A DNA stretch of 64,000 nucleotides from the NCBI GenBank assembly GCA_019636095.1, contig JAHBYF010000005.1, positions 62,001-126,000 of the forward strand, written 5' to 3'. This document shows, in pieces, positions 1-7,948 of the stretch. This DNA comes from Hyphomonadaceae bacterium (GTDB taxonomy: Bacteria; Pseudomonadota; Alphaproteobacteria; Caulobacterales; Aquidulcibacteraceae). Both the position numbers and the translations under genes were made by a program. The notes beneath the pieces were generated by a model that worked only from the letters and a program-made list of their open reading frames with translations, had not been told where the DNA came from and ran no database searches. The number at the start of each line of letters is the position of its first letter. The first letter of the stretch is position 1.

Positions 1-9
1 GGCTGCGCT

Positions 10-396
10 TCAGGAATAATAGGATTTCTGTTCGACCAAGCCGTCTTTGGCTAAGCGGCTGATGCGTTGCTTGATGCGGTGACGCAGATCGTTACCGCGG
101 GCGATGCGGGTTAGCAGCGCCGCCGCTTTTGCTGGTGCGTTCGGCGCACGGCGGAATCGTTGCCGCGAGGCTTCCTCCAACGTCCACAGCACGCTGTTCA
201 CCGCGCGGAGACGCCGCTTGAGGACGATGAGTGCGGCTAGCTTCTCATAGGGCTCGGCGATTCTGCGTAGGCCCTCCAATTCGCGGCGCACCTTTGCGCG
301 CTTGGTCGGCGAAGCGATACGGCGCGACTTGATCTCAAGGATCGTCAGCCGGTCGATCAATTCGCCGAGAGATAGCGGGGCCGAGAGCGTGCTCAT
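10..396 (-). CDS. DUF6165-like small protein
   Basis: This 128-residue protein has the N-terminal pattern SLGELIDRLTILEIKSRRI followed by a basic helical stretch and RRELEGL. That matches what I recall of the DUF6165 family, whose members start with a GELIDKITILEIK-type segment and have no established function. The rest is rich in Arg, Lys and Ala, with no signal peptide or membrane segment, so it is probably cytosolic. It ends close to the window edge and faces away from the SpoIIAA-like gene. The family call rests on the N-terminal motif only. Confidence 0.65.
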   Translation of the reverse strand: MSTLSAPLSLGELIDRLTILEIKSRRIASPTKRAKVRRELEGLRRIAEPYEKLAALIVLKRRLRAVNSVLWTLEEASRQRFRRAPNAPAKAAALLTRIARGNDLRHRIKQRISRLAKDGLVEQKSYYS

Positions 397-508
397 GCGC
401 TGGTGCTTAGCACAGAGCGCCTGGTTGGCAGGTCCGTAAATTGGCGCATTGACCTAAGGACGATCCGCACCAAGTGAGTGTAACGGGCTGTCGGGATCGG
501 AGGCGACG

Positions 509-871
509 ATGATAGAGATTCTTCGAGATTTCCCAGCCAACGTCATTGCATTTCAGGGCAGTGGCCACGTTACCCGGCGCGATTATGACGATGTGCTCGT
601 CCCGGCGGTGGAAAACGCCCTGAAGCGGCACGACAAGATCAGGCTCTTCTACAAGATCGGTCCCGACTTCACCGGAATCGAGGCGGGCGCGGTATGGGAA
701 GATTTCAGCGTCGGCGTCGCGCACTTCACCGCCTGGGAGCGTATCGCGATTGTTACGGACGTCGCCTGGATCGCCAACACGATGCGGGCGTTCAGCTTCC
801 TGATCCCGGCTGCGGCGAAGGTTTTTCCCCTGTCTGAAGAGGCTGCGGCGCGCAGCTGGATCGCGGCCTAA
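509..871 (+). CDS. SpoIIAA-like (STAS-related) protein
   Basis: This 120-residue soluble protein fits the SpoIIAA-like family (PF11964), compact alpha/beta proteins related to STAS anti-anti-sigma factors. Typical features are the N-terminal strand ending in FQGSGHVTRRDYDD, the central RLFYKIGPDFTGIEAGAVWED, and the C-terminal FPLSEEAAARSWI. In characterised relatives the fold binds a partner protein or lipid, and no catalytic residues are expected. A GGAGG ribosome-binding site at about 499-503 supports the ATG. No partner switch genes lie nearby, so its role here is unknown. Confidence 0.8.
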   Translation: MIEILRDFPANVIAFQGSGHVTRRDYDDVLVPAVENALKRHDKIRLFYKIGPDFTGIEAGAVWEDFSVGVAHFTAWERIAIVTDVAWIANTMRAFSFLIPAAAKVFPLSEEAAARSWIAA

Positions 872-931
872 AACGTTCGCGGAACGAGTTGTCCGTTTGG
901 CGCGCCAGCCGCCTGGCGCTAAGAGACTCGC

Positions 932-1153
932 ATGAACAAGCACGATCCAGGCGGGCCCGAGGCCAAGCTGCACTACGGCGACAACGAAATCACCATCCTG
1001 CGCCAGGGCACCCATGTGCGCTGCGCCGTGACGGGCGAGCCGATCACGCTCGACGCGCTGCGGTATTGGAGTGTTGACCTGCAGGAGGCGTATCGCGGCC
1101 CCGCAGAGGCGACGGCGCGTTGGAAGCAGCTTCATGCGGAGAAAAAATCGTGA
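932..1153 (+). CDS. DUF2093 family protein
   Basis: This 73-residue protein matches DUF2093. It has EAKLHYGDNEITILRQGTHV, then RCAVTGEPI, then LDALRYWSVDLQEAY near the C-terminus. The family is common in alphaproteobacteria and has no assigned function. The single CAVTGEPI segment resembles half of a metal-binding knuckle, but only one Cys is present. The stop codon overlaps the GTG start of the following peptidase-like lipoprotein in a GTGA arrangement, so the two genes are probably translationally coupled. Confidence 0.85.
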   Translation: MNKHDPGGPEAKLHYGDNEITILRQGTHVRCAVTGEPITLDALRYWSVDLQEAYRGPAEATARWKQLHAEKKS

Positions 1154-2079
1154 GAGCGGTTGCGGGGCTTTTTGCGCTTTTGCTCGCGGCGTGTGCCGCC
1201 GGTGAGGCGCCGGCGCAACCGGAAGCGCCGGTTGCGGTTGAGCATCCCGTTGAGGCGGCAGGGCCAGCTAATCCGCCGCCGACAACGCTTTCGCTGCGTT
1301 GCGCAGGCGCCTTTACGCAAGGCGGCGTCGCGCTTTGCCGGACGTTGCCGGGCGCAAGTGTGGCGCTCGATGGGGCGACCGTTGGCGTAGCTGACGCTGA
1401 CGGTTGGGTTGTCGTCGGCTTCACGCGCGAGCATGCGGCTGCCGCGGAAGTGAGCGCTTCGGCCAACGGTGGGACCGCGACGGCGCGGTTCGACATCGCG
1501 CCGCGTGAGTTCGACATTCAGCGCGTGAATGGATTGCCGCAGCAGACGGTGACGCCGACCGATCCGGACGTGTTGGCGCGCATCCGGCGCGAGGCGGCGC
1601 TGAAGCAAGAGGGCTTTCGAAGCACCGCGAACATCGAAGGCTTTCTCGATGGTTTCGTTTTGCCGATTGAAGGCGGCACGGTGACCGGGCGCTGGGGCAA
1701 TCAGCGGATTTTGAACGGGACGCCAAGCACGCCCCACTTCGGCTACGATATCGCAGCGCCGGTCGGCACGCCGGTGCATGCGCCCGCCAGCGGCGTCGTG
1801 ACGCTCGCCGAACCGGATATGCACTACGAGGGCGGGCTGGTGTTTATCGACCACGGCCAAGGTCTCATCACTATGTACCTGCACATGAGCCGCCTCGATG
1901 TTCATGTCGGCGACACGGTGGAGCAAGGTCAGGTGATCGGCGCTGTCGGCGCACGCGGACGCGCGACGGGGCCGCATCTTTGCTGGCGCATGAAGCTGCG
2001 CAATACGCAGCAGCTCGATCCAAGTGTGGCAATCGACGGCTTGGCGCGGGCGCGCGCTGAGCTTCTTGCTCAGAACTGA
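1150..2079 (+). CDS. M23 family metallopeptidase-like lipoprotein
   Basis: The 309-residue product has a lipoprotein signal (LLAAC lipobox near residue 15), a variable region, and a C-terminal LytM/M23 domain from about residue 170. Metal-site residues include H196 and D200 in HFGYD, H245 in LHMS and H276 in GPHLCW. M23 enzymes cut peptide cross-links in peptidoglycan or activate amidases. The usual terminal HxH is H-L-C here, so the last zinc-ligand His is Cys. I chose the GTG at 1150 because it overlaps the upstream stop and places the lipobox correctly; an ATG at 1120 would add ten non-signal residues. It is likely anchored in the envelope. Confidence 0.85.
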   Translation: MRAVAGLFALLLAACAAGEAPAQPEAPVAVEHPVEAAGPANPPPTTLSLRCAGAFTQGGVALCRTLPGASVALDGATVGVADADGWVVVGFTREHAAAAEVSASANGGTATARFDIAPREFDIQRVNGLPQQTVTPTDPDVLARIRREAALKQEGFRSTANIEGFLDGFVLPIEGGTVTGRWGNQRILNGTPSTPHFGYDIAAPVGTPVHAPASGVVTLAEPDMHYEGGLVFIDHGQGLITMYLHMSRLDVHVGDTVEQGQVIGAVGARGRATGPHLCWRMKLRNTQQLDPSVAIDGLARARAELLAQN

Positions 2080-2098
2080 ACTTGAGCTGGCAGCCGCG

Positions 2099-2605
2099 TT
2101 AGTTTCGCGGCACCACGTGCGCGACGATGATGACGGCGGGCACGTCGCCGTCATTGCGCCAACCGTGGGCGGTTTGCGCGTCTTCCATGGCGACATCGCC
2201 GGCGTGATAGCGGATGGGGTCCATGCAGGAATTGCGGATTTCCGTCATCTCGCCGGAAACGATGAGGGCGCTGCCCTGCACTTGCTCATGGGTATGCCAG
2301 GCGATGACGCCACCCGGCTCGACGACAATACGGCGCATACGCACGGCGCGCGTTGGATCGTTGGCGAGCGGCGTGAGGGCGATGTCGGTAGCGACCACGC
2401 CGTGCTGCGGGCCGAAGGCTTCATGGTTGGCGTTCTCAAGCGTGCGTCCGTTCGGGCAGGCGATTGGCGCTGCATGGAGGATGGCGTCAAGCGCGGTGTC
2501 AGGCGCAGACGAGCGCCCGTCCGCGATGCTGGCGACGGTCTGGCCGACACGATCAACCGTAGAGCATCCCGCTAGAAGCGATGCCGCCAAAAGTGTCCGC
2601 CACAT
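2099..2605 (-). CDS. Cupin-domain lipoprotein
   Basis: This roughly 168-residue protein begins MWRTLLAASLLAGCS, a clear lipoprotein signal with the Cys near residue 14. The C-terminal half is a single cupin barrel: VVEPGGVIAWHTHEQ carries the first metal-binding His pair, and a later AHGW supplies the second motif. Small cupins bind a metal or small ligand, and the substrate is unknown here. The ATG at 2605 is preceded by a GGAGG site at 2613-2617. An in-frame TTG two codons upstream is less likely. It converges with the peptidase gene. Confidence 0.75.
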   Translation of the reverse strand: MWRTLLAASLLAGCSTVDRVGQTVASIADGRSSAPDTALDAILHAAPIACPNGRTLENANHEAFGPQHGVVATDIALTPLANDPTRAVRMRRIVVEPGGVIAWHTHEQVQGSALIVSGEMTEIRNSCMDPIRYHAGDVAMEDAQTAHGWRNDGDVPAVIIVAHVVPRN

Positions 2606-2669
2606 GTGCAACCCTCCGTTCTTAGTCCTAGCGTCTGCTGCGCAACGGCGAAACCCCGTGCTGCGATGC

Positions 2670-3122
2670 TCATATCGCTTCGAAAATCTTTCGCAGCGTT
2701 TGTTCCTGCTTGTTCGCTTCGACCCAGAAGCCGACCATCACCATCGCATACAAGAAAGCCAACATCAGTACGCCGGCAATGGGCGTGATCGCGATCGTGC
2801 TGAGCGAGAGCGATACGAAGAAGGCGCAGAATACAAGGACGAAAATGTATGGCCGCATGGTGATGACGATGCGCGAGAAGGCGCCGGCGGCATGGACTTC
2901 GCCTCTAATGACCGGCGCGAACGAATTGCGATAGCCCATGATTCGCGTGATCGAAAACCCGTCGCCGGCGACGTCGCCGCTGAAGCGCTCGTCGTTCGAT
3001 GAACTGGGCCATCGCCAAGTGAACAATTGCCGTTTCTCGATACGCGACGTGATGGCGGTGAGCGCGTCGGCTCGGCTGAGCCGCGAGGTGATTTCAAAGC
3101 GGTGGTACGGAAAAAGGTTCAC
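2670..3122 (-). CDS. Conserved membrane protein at the end of the lipid A operon
   Basis: About 150 residues. The N-terminal soluble part contains NLFPYHRFEI, FSGDVAGDGFSITR and GYRNSFAPVIRGEV, and is followed by two adjacent transmembrane helices (FVLVFCAFFVSLSL and GVLMLAFLYAMVMVGFWV) and a charged tail. Proteins with this YRNSF.P..G pattern and a paired helix occur widely as uncharacterised proteins. The GTG start at 3122 overlaps the stop of the acyltransferase (GTGA), so it is the last gene of the lipid A cluster. That position suggests, but does not show, an envelope role. Confidence 0.7.
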   Translation of the reverse strand: MNLFPYHRFEITSRLSRADALTAITSRIEKRQLFTWRWPSSSNDERFSGDVAGDGFSITRIMGYRNSFAPVIRGEVHAAGAFSRIVITMRPYIFVLVFCAFFVSLSLSTIAITPIAGVLMLAFLYAMVMVGFWVEANKQEQTLRKIFEAI

Positions 3123-4033
3123 ATCACACCGGCTTCGACCCAGGCGCTTTTCGGCCAGCGCCGGTGCGACCAGAACCACTGGCCCGGCGCTTCGCGCACG
3201 CGCGCTTCCATGAACTCATTCACCCGTTTGACCCCGTTGAAGACGGTCTGCTCATCGTCCGGCTTGTCATAGTCGAGTGGGATCGCCGGGTAGGCAGTGG
3301 CGATGAACTTCGTGCCTTCGACCCGGCGGCCCGTGATTGGGATGAGCGGCACTTTGAATTTGAGCGCGAGCCGGGTCGGCCCGTCGGCGGTCATGCAGTC
3401 GTGGCCGAAGAACGGGACGGCAAGGCCAGCATTGTATTTCTGGTCGTTCATCAGTGCGATGGAGCGGCCGCGCTTCAACGACCGCAAGAGGCCCATGCCA
3501 CCTTCCTTGCCCTTGGCGGCTTGTAGCGTAAGGCCGAACTGAGCGCGCGTATCGACAATGTATCTGTCGATGATCGGATTGTTGGCGGGGCGGTAGGTGA
3601 AGTGGGAGTCGGGATCGACCTGCGCGAGGCAGAGCGAGGTGATCTCCCAGTTCGAGAAGTGGCCGCCGATGAAAACTGCGCCCTTGCCGCGCGTGGCTTC
3701 GATGATTTCCTTGCCCTGAAACTCGACAATGCCTTTGCGGTAGAGGTCGAGATATTCCGGCATGTGGGGAAACTCGCCGGTCATGCGGCCGAGTTCGACA
3801 AACGATTCTTTCCGCACCTCTTTGTGAAACGCGTCGCTCTCGTTCGGGAATGACATGCGGATGTTGCGGATCGCGGTTTTCCAGGCGCTGTTGATTGGCG
3901 CGATGGCGGGCACAACGGCGCCGCCCCAGCGCGAGGCGCGTTCAAGCCCAAGCGCGCCGAGCGCTCCCACATAGGTATTCCACGCCAGGGCCTCGACCTG
4001 GAACGCAAGACTGTTCGGCTTAGGCTTGGCCAT
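3119..4033 (-). CDS. lpxL: Late lipid A acyltransferase (LpxL/HtrB family)
   Basis: The 304-residue product is a lysophospholipid/lipid A acyltransferase. It carries the catalytic HX4E motif in GGHFSNWE, MNDQKYNAGLAVPFFG, and the C-terminal GQWFWSHRRW typical of HtrB/LpxL proteins. The enzyme adds a secondary acyl chain to Kdo2-lipid IVA at the inner membrane. The ATG at 4033 overlaps the end of lpxK by 14 nt; longer in-frame starts would run further into lpxK. Whether it acts as LpxL or a paralogue (LpxM, LpxX) cannot be decided from sequence. Confidence 0.85.
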   Translation of the reverse strand: MAKPKPNSLAFQVEALAWNTYVGALGALGLERASRWGGAVVPAIAPINSAWKTAIRNIRMSFPNESDAFHKEVRKESFVELGRMTGEFPHMPEYLDLYRKGIVEFQGKEIIEATRGKGAVFIGGHFSNWEITSLCLAQVDPDSHFTYRPANNPIIDRYIVDTRAQFGLTLQAAKGKEGGMGLLRSLKRGRSIALMNDQKYNAGLAVPFFGHDCMTADGPTRLALKFKVPLIPITGRRVEGTKFIATAYPAIPLDYDKPDDEQTVFNGVKRVNEFMEARVREAPGQWFWSHRRWPKSAWVEAGVM

Positions 4034-5030
4034 GCGCTGCCGTAATCTTCGATTGAATTGGCGCAAGCAAGGCGTCGAGGGCGCCTTCGTCGGCAAATCG
4101 CGCGGCGACGGGCAACACCGCCACACGCGCGCGCCAGGCGGGTGAGAGGCGGGCTGCGTCTTTTTCCGTGGTGATTAAAGTGGCGTGGCGCTCCTGGGCC
4201 ATCTGAGCCAGCCAATTCAGATCGTCATCAGAATAAGGGTGGTGATCGGGATAAGGAACGACGTCGACGATATCGGCGCCGATCGCTTCGAGCGTGTCGA
4301 AAAATTTTTCCGGCCGCGCCAGGCCAGCGAAACCAACCAACGGGCCGCTGGGGGCCTCACCGGCCGGCGAGAGCGAAGCGTGCAGCACAGGTTTAGAGAA
4401 TGCGTTCAGCCACTGCGGTTGCTCGGGGGTGTCGCCGCTCCAGGTGTTGTGCAGCATGACGATTGCATCTGCGCGCGCGAGGCCATCGCTTAACCGCTCA
4501 CGCAAGGGGCCGGCTGGGAACACCTCGCCATTGCCGACGCCGTAACCTGGATCAACCGCCACGATGCAGAGATCTTTCGCGAGCAACGGATTTTGGAAAC
4601 CATCGTCCATGACGATGACGTGCGCGCCGGCTTCAGCTGCGGCGAGTGCGCCAGCGTAGCGGTCGCGCGCGACCCAGGCCGGGCCGTCGCGCGCATGCAG
4701 CAATGGTTCGTCTCCGACTTCCGATGCTTCCATGTCGGGCGTGACCCGCAGCGGGCCGATGGCGCGGCCGCCGTAACCGCGCGAGAGCGTGTGCGCGTGC
4801 GGACCGAGCTTAGCGCGAATGGCGCGGCCGATCGGTGTCTTGCCGGCGCCGCCAACGGTGAAGTTGCCGATGCAGATGACTGGCGTTGGCGCGTGGCGTG
4901 AGATGGTTGTTCGCTGGCGCTGCGCGGCGACGGCGGCGTAGGCCCAGGCAACGGGTGTGAGCAGCGCCTTCAGCACAACGGCCCGGTCGCGGCCTTCGAC
5001 GTCCGCCTTCCAGAACTCAGGCGGACGCAT
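4020..5030 (-). CDS. lpxK: Tetraacyldisaccharide 4'-kinase
   Basis: LpxK phosphorylates the 4' position of the tetraacyldisaccharide 1-phosphate to form lipid IVA at the cytoplasmic face of the inner membrane. The 336-residue protein has MRPPEFW at the N-terminus, the P-loop GNFTVGGAGKTP, LSRGYGGR, VGDEPLL, VIVMDDGFQN and the PDHHPY segment, all diagnostic. The ATG at 5030 overlaps the 3' end of waaA by 14 nt, so the chain waaA-lpxK-acyltransferase is tightly coupled. Length is normal for the family. Confidence 0.95.
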   Translation of the reverse strand: MRPPEFWKADVEGRDRAVVLKALLTPVAWAYAAVAAQRQRTTISRHAPTPVICIGNFTVGGAGKTPIGRAIRAKLGPHAHTLSRGYGGRAIGPLRVTPDMEASEVGDEPLLHARDGPAWVARDRYAGALAAAEAGAHVIVMDDGFQNPLLAKDLCIVAVDPGYGVGNGEVFPAGPLRERLSDGLARADAIVMLHNTWSGDTPEQPQWLNAFSKPVLHASLSPAGEAPSGPLVGFAGLARPEKFFDTLEAIGADIVDVVPYPDHHPYSDDDLNWLAQMAQERHATLITTEKDAARLSPAWRARVAVLPVAARFADEGALDALLAPIQSKITAAHGQA

Positions 5031-6312
5031 TGGCTGGACTCTGTTGGGCGGGCGTTGGAATGAGCGCAGCGACGGCTTCGAGCGTGCGATTGAACGCATC
5101 GGCGCTTTGCGTGACGATTGCGCGCGCGGCTTCGAGTTGTTTCGCGCGCGCGGCTTCGTCGCGCCAGAGGCGCGCGACCTCGATGGCGAGGCTCGACGCG
5201 TTGCTCACCCGCGTGGCGGCGCCGGCGGCGAACATCTCTGCGAACAGGTCCTCGAAACTTTCGACGTAAGGGCCGGTGATGATGGCCGATCCGAGCTTTG
5301 CCGGTTCGATCGGGTTGTGGCCCTTGAGCGTCGGCAACAGGCTGCCTGCAACGAGCGATACGGGCGCCAGATCAAAGAGCGTGCCGAGTTCGCCGAGGGT
5401 GTCGGCGACGTAGACGGGCGCGGCGCCAGGGCTCTCGCCGCGTGAACGCAGAGGTGCGTTAGCGGCAAGTTGTGCGACGGCGGCGCCGCGTTCGGGGTGG
5501 CGAGGCGCGATGATAAGCAGCGCGTCGGCGAAATCCTGGCGAAGCGTGTCGTGCGCGGCGAGCGCGATTTCGTCTTCGCCTTGATGTGTCGAAGCTGCGA
5601 GCCAGACGGGGCGGGCGCCGATTGCGGCGGCAAGCGTCGCGCGGGCGGCGGCGTCGACCCGTGGCGCGGGCGCAGCGAGTTTGAGATTGCCGGCGGCGCC
5701 GAGTGGCGCCGGGCGAAGGTGCGTAAGCGCGTCACGGGTGCGCTGATCGGCGGCGGAGACATAGCGAAAGGCGCCGACAAGGCGGCACCCGGCGGTGCGC
5801 CAGTTGGTCCAGCGGCGGAGTGTGCGCGGGCTCATGCGGGCGTTTACGAGCGCTAGTTTCACGCCGCGCGCTTCGGCTTGCAGAATGAGGTTTGGCCAGA
5901 GTTCGCTTTCGACAAAGACGCCAACATCTGGGCGCCAATGATCGAGAAAGCGCGCGACGCAATCAGCGCGGTCGATTGGGGCGTAGATGTGCGTCGTGCG
6001 TGGCGGCGCGCGGCGGGCGACGAGATCAGCCGAAGTGCGCGTGCCGGTGGAGAGAACAAAGGAGAGCGAAGCGTCGCGCGCCGAGAGCGCGTCAATGAGC
6101 GCGAGCGCCACGCCGCTCTCGCCGACGCTCGCTGCATGAACCCAAATGACTGTGCCGGTGGGGCGCATCTGGGTGTATTGGCCGAAGCGTTCGCTCAAAC
6201 GCGCGGGATCTTCTTTGCCACGCGCGGCGCGCTCATTGAGGTAGAGACCCGCGAACGCGCCCAGCACCGAACTTGCGGCGCGGTAAAATCCAAGGACGGG
6301 GGAGAAGCTCAC
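5017..6312 (-). CDS. waaA: 3-deoxy-D-manno-octulosonic acid transferase
   Basis: WaaA (KdtA) transfers Kdo from CMP-Kdo to lipid IVA. The 431-residue product has an N-terminal membrane-associated helix, the conserved WVHAASVGE, STGTRTSAD, ESELWPN and NARMS motifs, then the C-terminal GT-B domain with WLAASTHQGED and the GHNPIEPA acceptor/donor loop. The start is GTG, overlapping the stop of the DUF374 gene as GTGA. Nothing in the sequence shows whether it adds one or two Kdo residues. Confidence 0.95.
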   Translation of the reverse strand: MSFSPVLGFYRAASSVLGAFAGLYLNERAARGKEDPARLSERFGQYTQMRPTGTVIWVHAASVGESGVALALIDALSARDASLSFVLSTGTRTSADLVARRAPPRTTHIYAPIDRADCVARFLDHWRPDVGVFVESELWPNLILQAEARGVKLALVNARMSPRTLRRWTNWRTAGCRLVGAFRYVSAADQRTRDALTHLRPAPLGAAGNLKLAAPAPRVDAAARATLAAAIGARPVWLAASTHQGEDEIALAAHDTLRQDFADALLIIAPRHPERGAAVAQLAANAPLRSRGESPGAAPVYVADTLGELGTLFDLAPVSLVAGSLLPTLKGHNPIEPAKLGSAIITGPYVESFEDLFAEMFAAGAATRVSNASSLAIEVARLWRDEAARAKQLEAARAIVTQSADAFNRTLEAVAALIPTPAQQSPANASA

Positions 6313-7088
6313 GTCGCTTGCGCCGCCGTTTCCGCGGCTGCCATCGCCGCGTCGGCGCGCGGTGGTGCGGGCTCGATGGCGGGCACGCCGGCGATGCGAT
6401 CAGCTTCAGCGGCGATGCGGTTCATCTCCGCTTCGAGTGCGGCCCGTACAGCCTCGACTTCGGCGTCGCTCGCATCGGGCGATGGCGGCGCAATCGGATT
6501 GCCCCAGATCAGCGCGCCTTTGCCGAATGGAAGCGGAAAGACGAATTGGTCCCAGCTTTTTTCGAAGACGATGCGGTTCGAGGTGGCCCAGGTGACCGCG
6601 AGCAGTGGCGCGCCAGCGATCTTGGCGAGAATGATTGGCCCGCGTTTGACACGCATGCGGGGCCCGCGTGGACCGTCCGGTGTCATCGCCATGACGCCGC
6701 CGCCATCGATGTGGCGGGCCATGTCGCGCATGGCTTCGACCCCGCCTTTGCGCTTGTTGGCGCCCTTTTTGGCCTCCGAACCGCGGATGACTTCGGCGCC
6801 GACCGTCATCGAGGTGTGCGCCACGATGCCGCCCTCGCGGGACTGTGAGATCAGCATTTTTGCCCGCGGCACGCCGTGGCCGAATTTCCACATCTTGTGG
6901 ATGAGCGAAAAGCGCCCGTGCCAGATGCAGCCGATCAATTTGCCGCCGTTTGGCCGCTGGAAGGGCTGTACCGCGGCTTCGTTCACCCGGCGCCAGCGCG
7001 TCGTTACGCCGACGAACAGCATGTAGCCGCCGATCAAACGCCCCAGGATGAACTGGAAAACCGGATTGCCGAGAAGTGACTTCAACAC
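6309..7088 (-). CDS. DUF374 lysophospholipid acyltransferase family protein
   Basis: A 259-residue protein with an N-terminal hydrophobic segment and a DUF374 core: CIWHGRF holds the active-site His region, followed by ISQSREGGIVAH and MTPDGPRGPRM. The last 40 residues are Ala/Glu-rich and probably unstructured. DUF374 proteins are related to LpxL-type acyltransferases and in alphaproteobacteria often sit beside waaA and lpxK, as here, so a role in lipid A or phospholipid acylation is likely. GTG at 7088 is the first plausible start, with only a weak ribosome-binding site. Confidence 0.85.
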   Translation of the reverse strand: MLKSLLGNPVFQFILGRLIGGYMLFVGVTTRWRRVNEAAVQPFQRPNGGKLIGCIWHGRFSLIHKMWKFGHGVPRAKMLISQSREGGIVAHTSMTVGAEVIRGSEAKKGANKRKGGVEAMRDMARHIDGGGVMAMTPDGPRGPRMRVKRGPIILAKIAGAPLLAVTWATSNRIVFEKSWDQFVFPLPFGKGALIWGNPIAPPSPDASDAEVEAVRAALEAEMNRIAAEADRIAGVPAIEPAPPRADAAMAAAETAAQAT

Positions 7089-7190
7089 CTGAACCTGTCA
7101 GCGCACCCGCTTCCGAACGGGGCCAGCGCCCCTTATAGGGGGCGTCCCCCGTTCCACGCCAGAAGCACGAACTCGCTCCCAACAGGCCCG

Positions 7191-7874
7191 ATGTCCAACC
7201 CGGTCAAATTCCCGGCTTTTGATCTTTCGACGCCCGAAGGGCGGCGGGCGGCCGAGCACGACCTGATCTGGGCCGATCATGGCTTCCTGCGGAACCTCTA
7301 CCAGAATTTCCACTGGATCGAGCCGGGGGTGATGGCGCGCTCGAACCAGCCTTCGCCAGCGCAGATCGCGAGCTACGCAGCGCAGGGATTCAAGACGATC
7401 ATCAACGCGCGCGGCAAGTCCGACACTGGCTATTATGCGCTGGAGAAGGAAGCCTGCGATAGGCGCGGCATCACGCTGATCGATCTACGGCTGCGCTCGC
7501 GCGAGCCGCCGAGCGTCGAAGCGATCCGTCGCTGCAAACAGATATTTGAGACGATCGAATACCCGGCGCTGATGCACTGCAAGTCAGGTGCGGATCGGGC
7601 GGGCGTGGCGGCTGTGCTTTACAAGCACTTCAAGATGGGGCTGCCGATCCGCGAGGCGATGGAACAACTTTCGTTGAAGTACCTGCACGTGAAGCAGGGC
7701 AAGACCGGGATGATCGATTTTTTCTTTGAGACCTATCTCAAAGAGACAGCAACGAGCGGCAAGCCGTTCATCGACTGGGTTAACGAGGACTACGATCTGG
7801 AACGCGTCAAAGCCGCGTTCACCGGTCAGTGGTGGGCCAACATCCTCGTCGACAAGGTGCTGCGCCGCGAATGA
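7191..7874 (+). CDS. Tyrosine/dual-specificity protein phosphatase-like protein
   Basis: The 227-residue protein contains the cysteine-phosphatase signature HCKSGADR (CX5R) near residue 129, preceded by the strand IINARGKSD and the general-acid region around LRLRSREPPS. This is the DSP/PTP fold seen in atypical bacterial phosphatases, which may act on phosphoproteins, phosphoinositides or other phosphomonoesters. It has no signal peptide. It is divergent from the lipid A operon with about 100 bp between starts, and lies just ahead of the hybrid kinase. A link to either is speculative. Confidence 0.8.
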   Translation: MSNPVKFPAFDLSTPEGRRAAEHDLIWADHGFLRNLYQNFHWIEPGVMARSNQPSPAQIASYAAQGFKTIINARGKSDTGYYALEKEACDRRGITLIDLRLRSREPPSVEAIRRCKQIFETIEYPALMHCKSGADRAGVAAVLYKHFKMGLPIREAMEQLSLKYLHVKQGKTGMIDFFFETYLKETATSGKPFIDWVNEDYDLERVKAAFTGQWWANILVDKVLRRE

Positions 7875-7890
7875 GTGGAAAGTCGTTGCG

Positions 7891-7918
7891 GGAACCTGAG
7901 AACTCGGAAACAAGCGTA
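7891..7918 (+). promoter_or_regulatory. Possible EcfG-type (general stress) promoter
   Basis: GGAAC at 7891-7895 and CGTA at 7915-7918 are separated by 19 bp. The EcfG consensus in alphaproteobacteria is GGAAC, 18-19 bp, then CGTT, so this matches 8 of 9 core positions. It would drive the hybrid histidine kinase, whose start lies 31 bp downstream. A single match of this length can arise by chance. Confidence 0.3.
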
Positions 7919-7948
7919 GCGTAGCGTAGGTTACCCAGGGCGGCGTCT

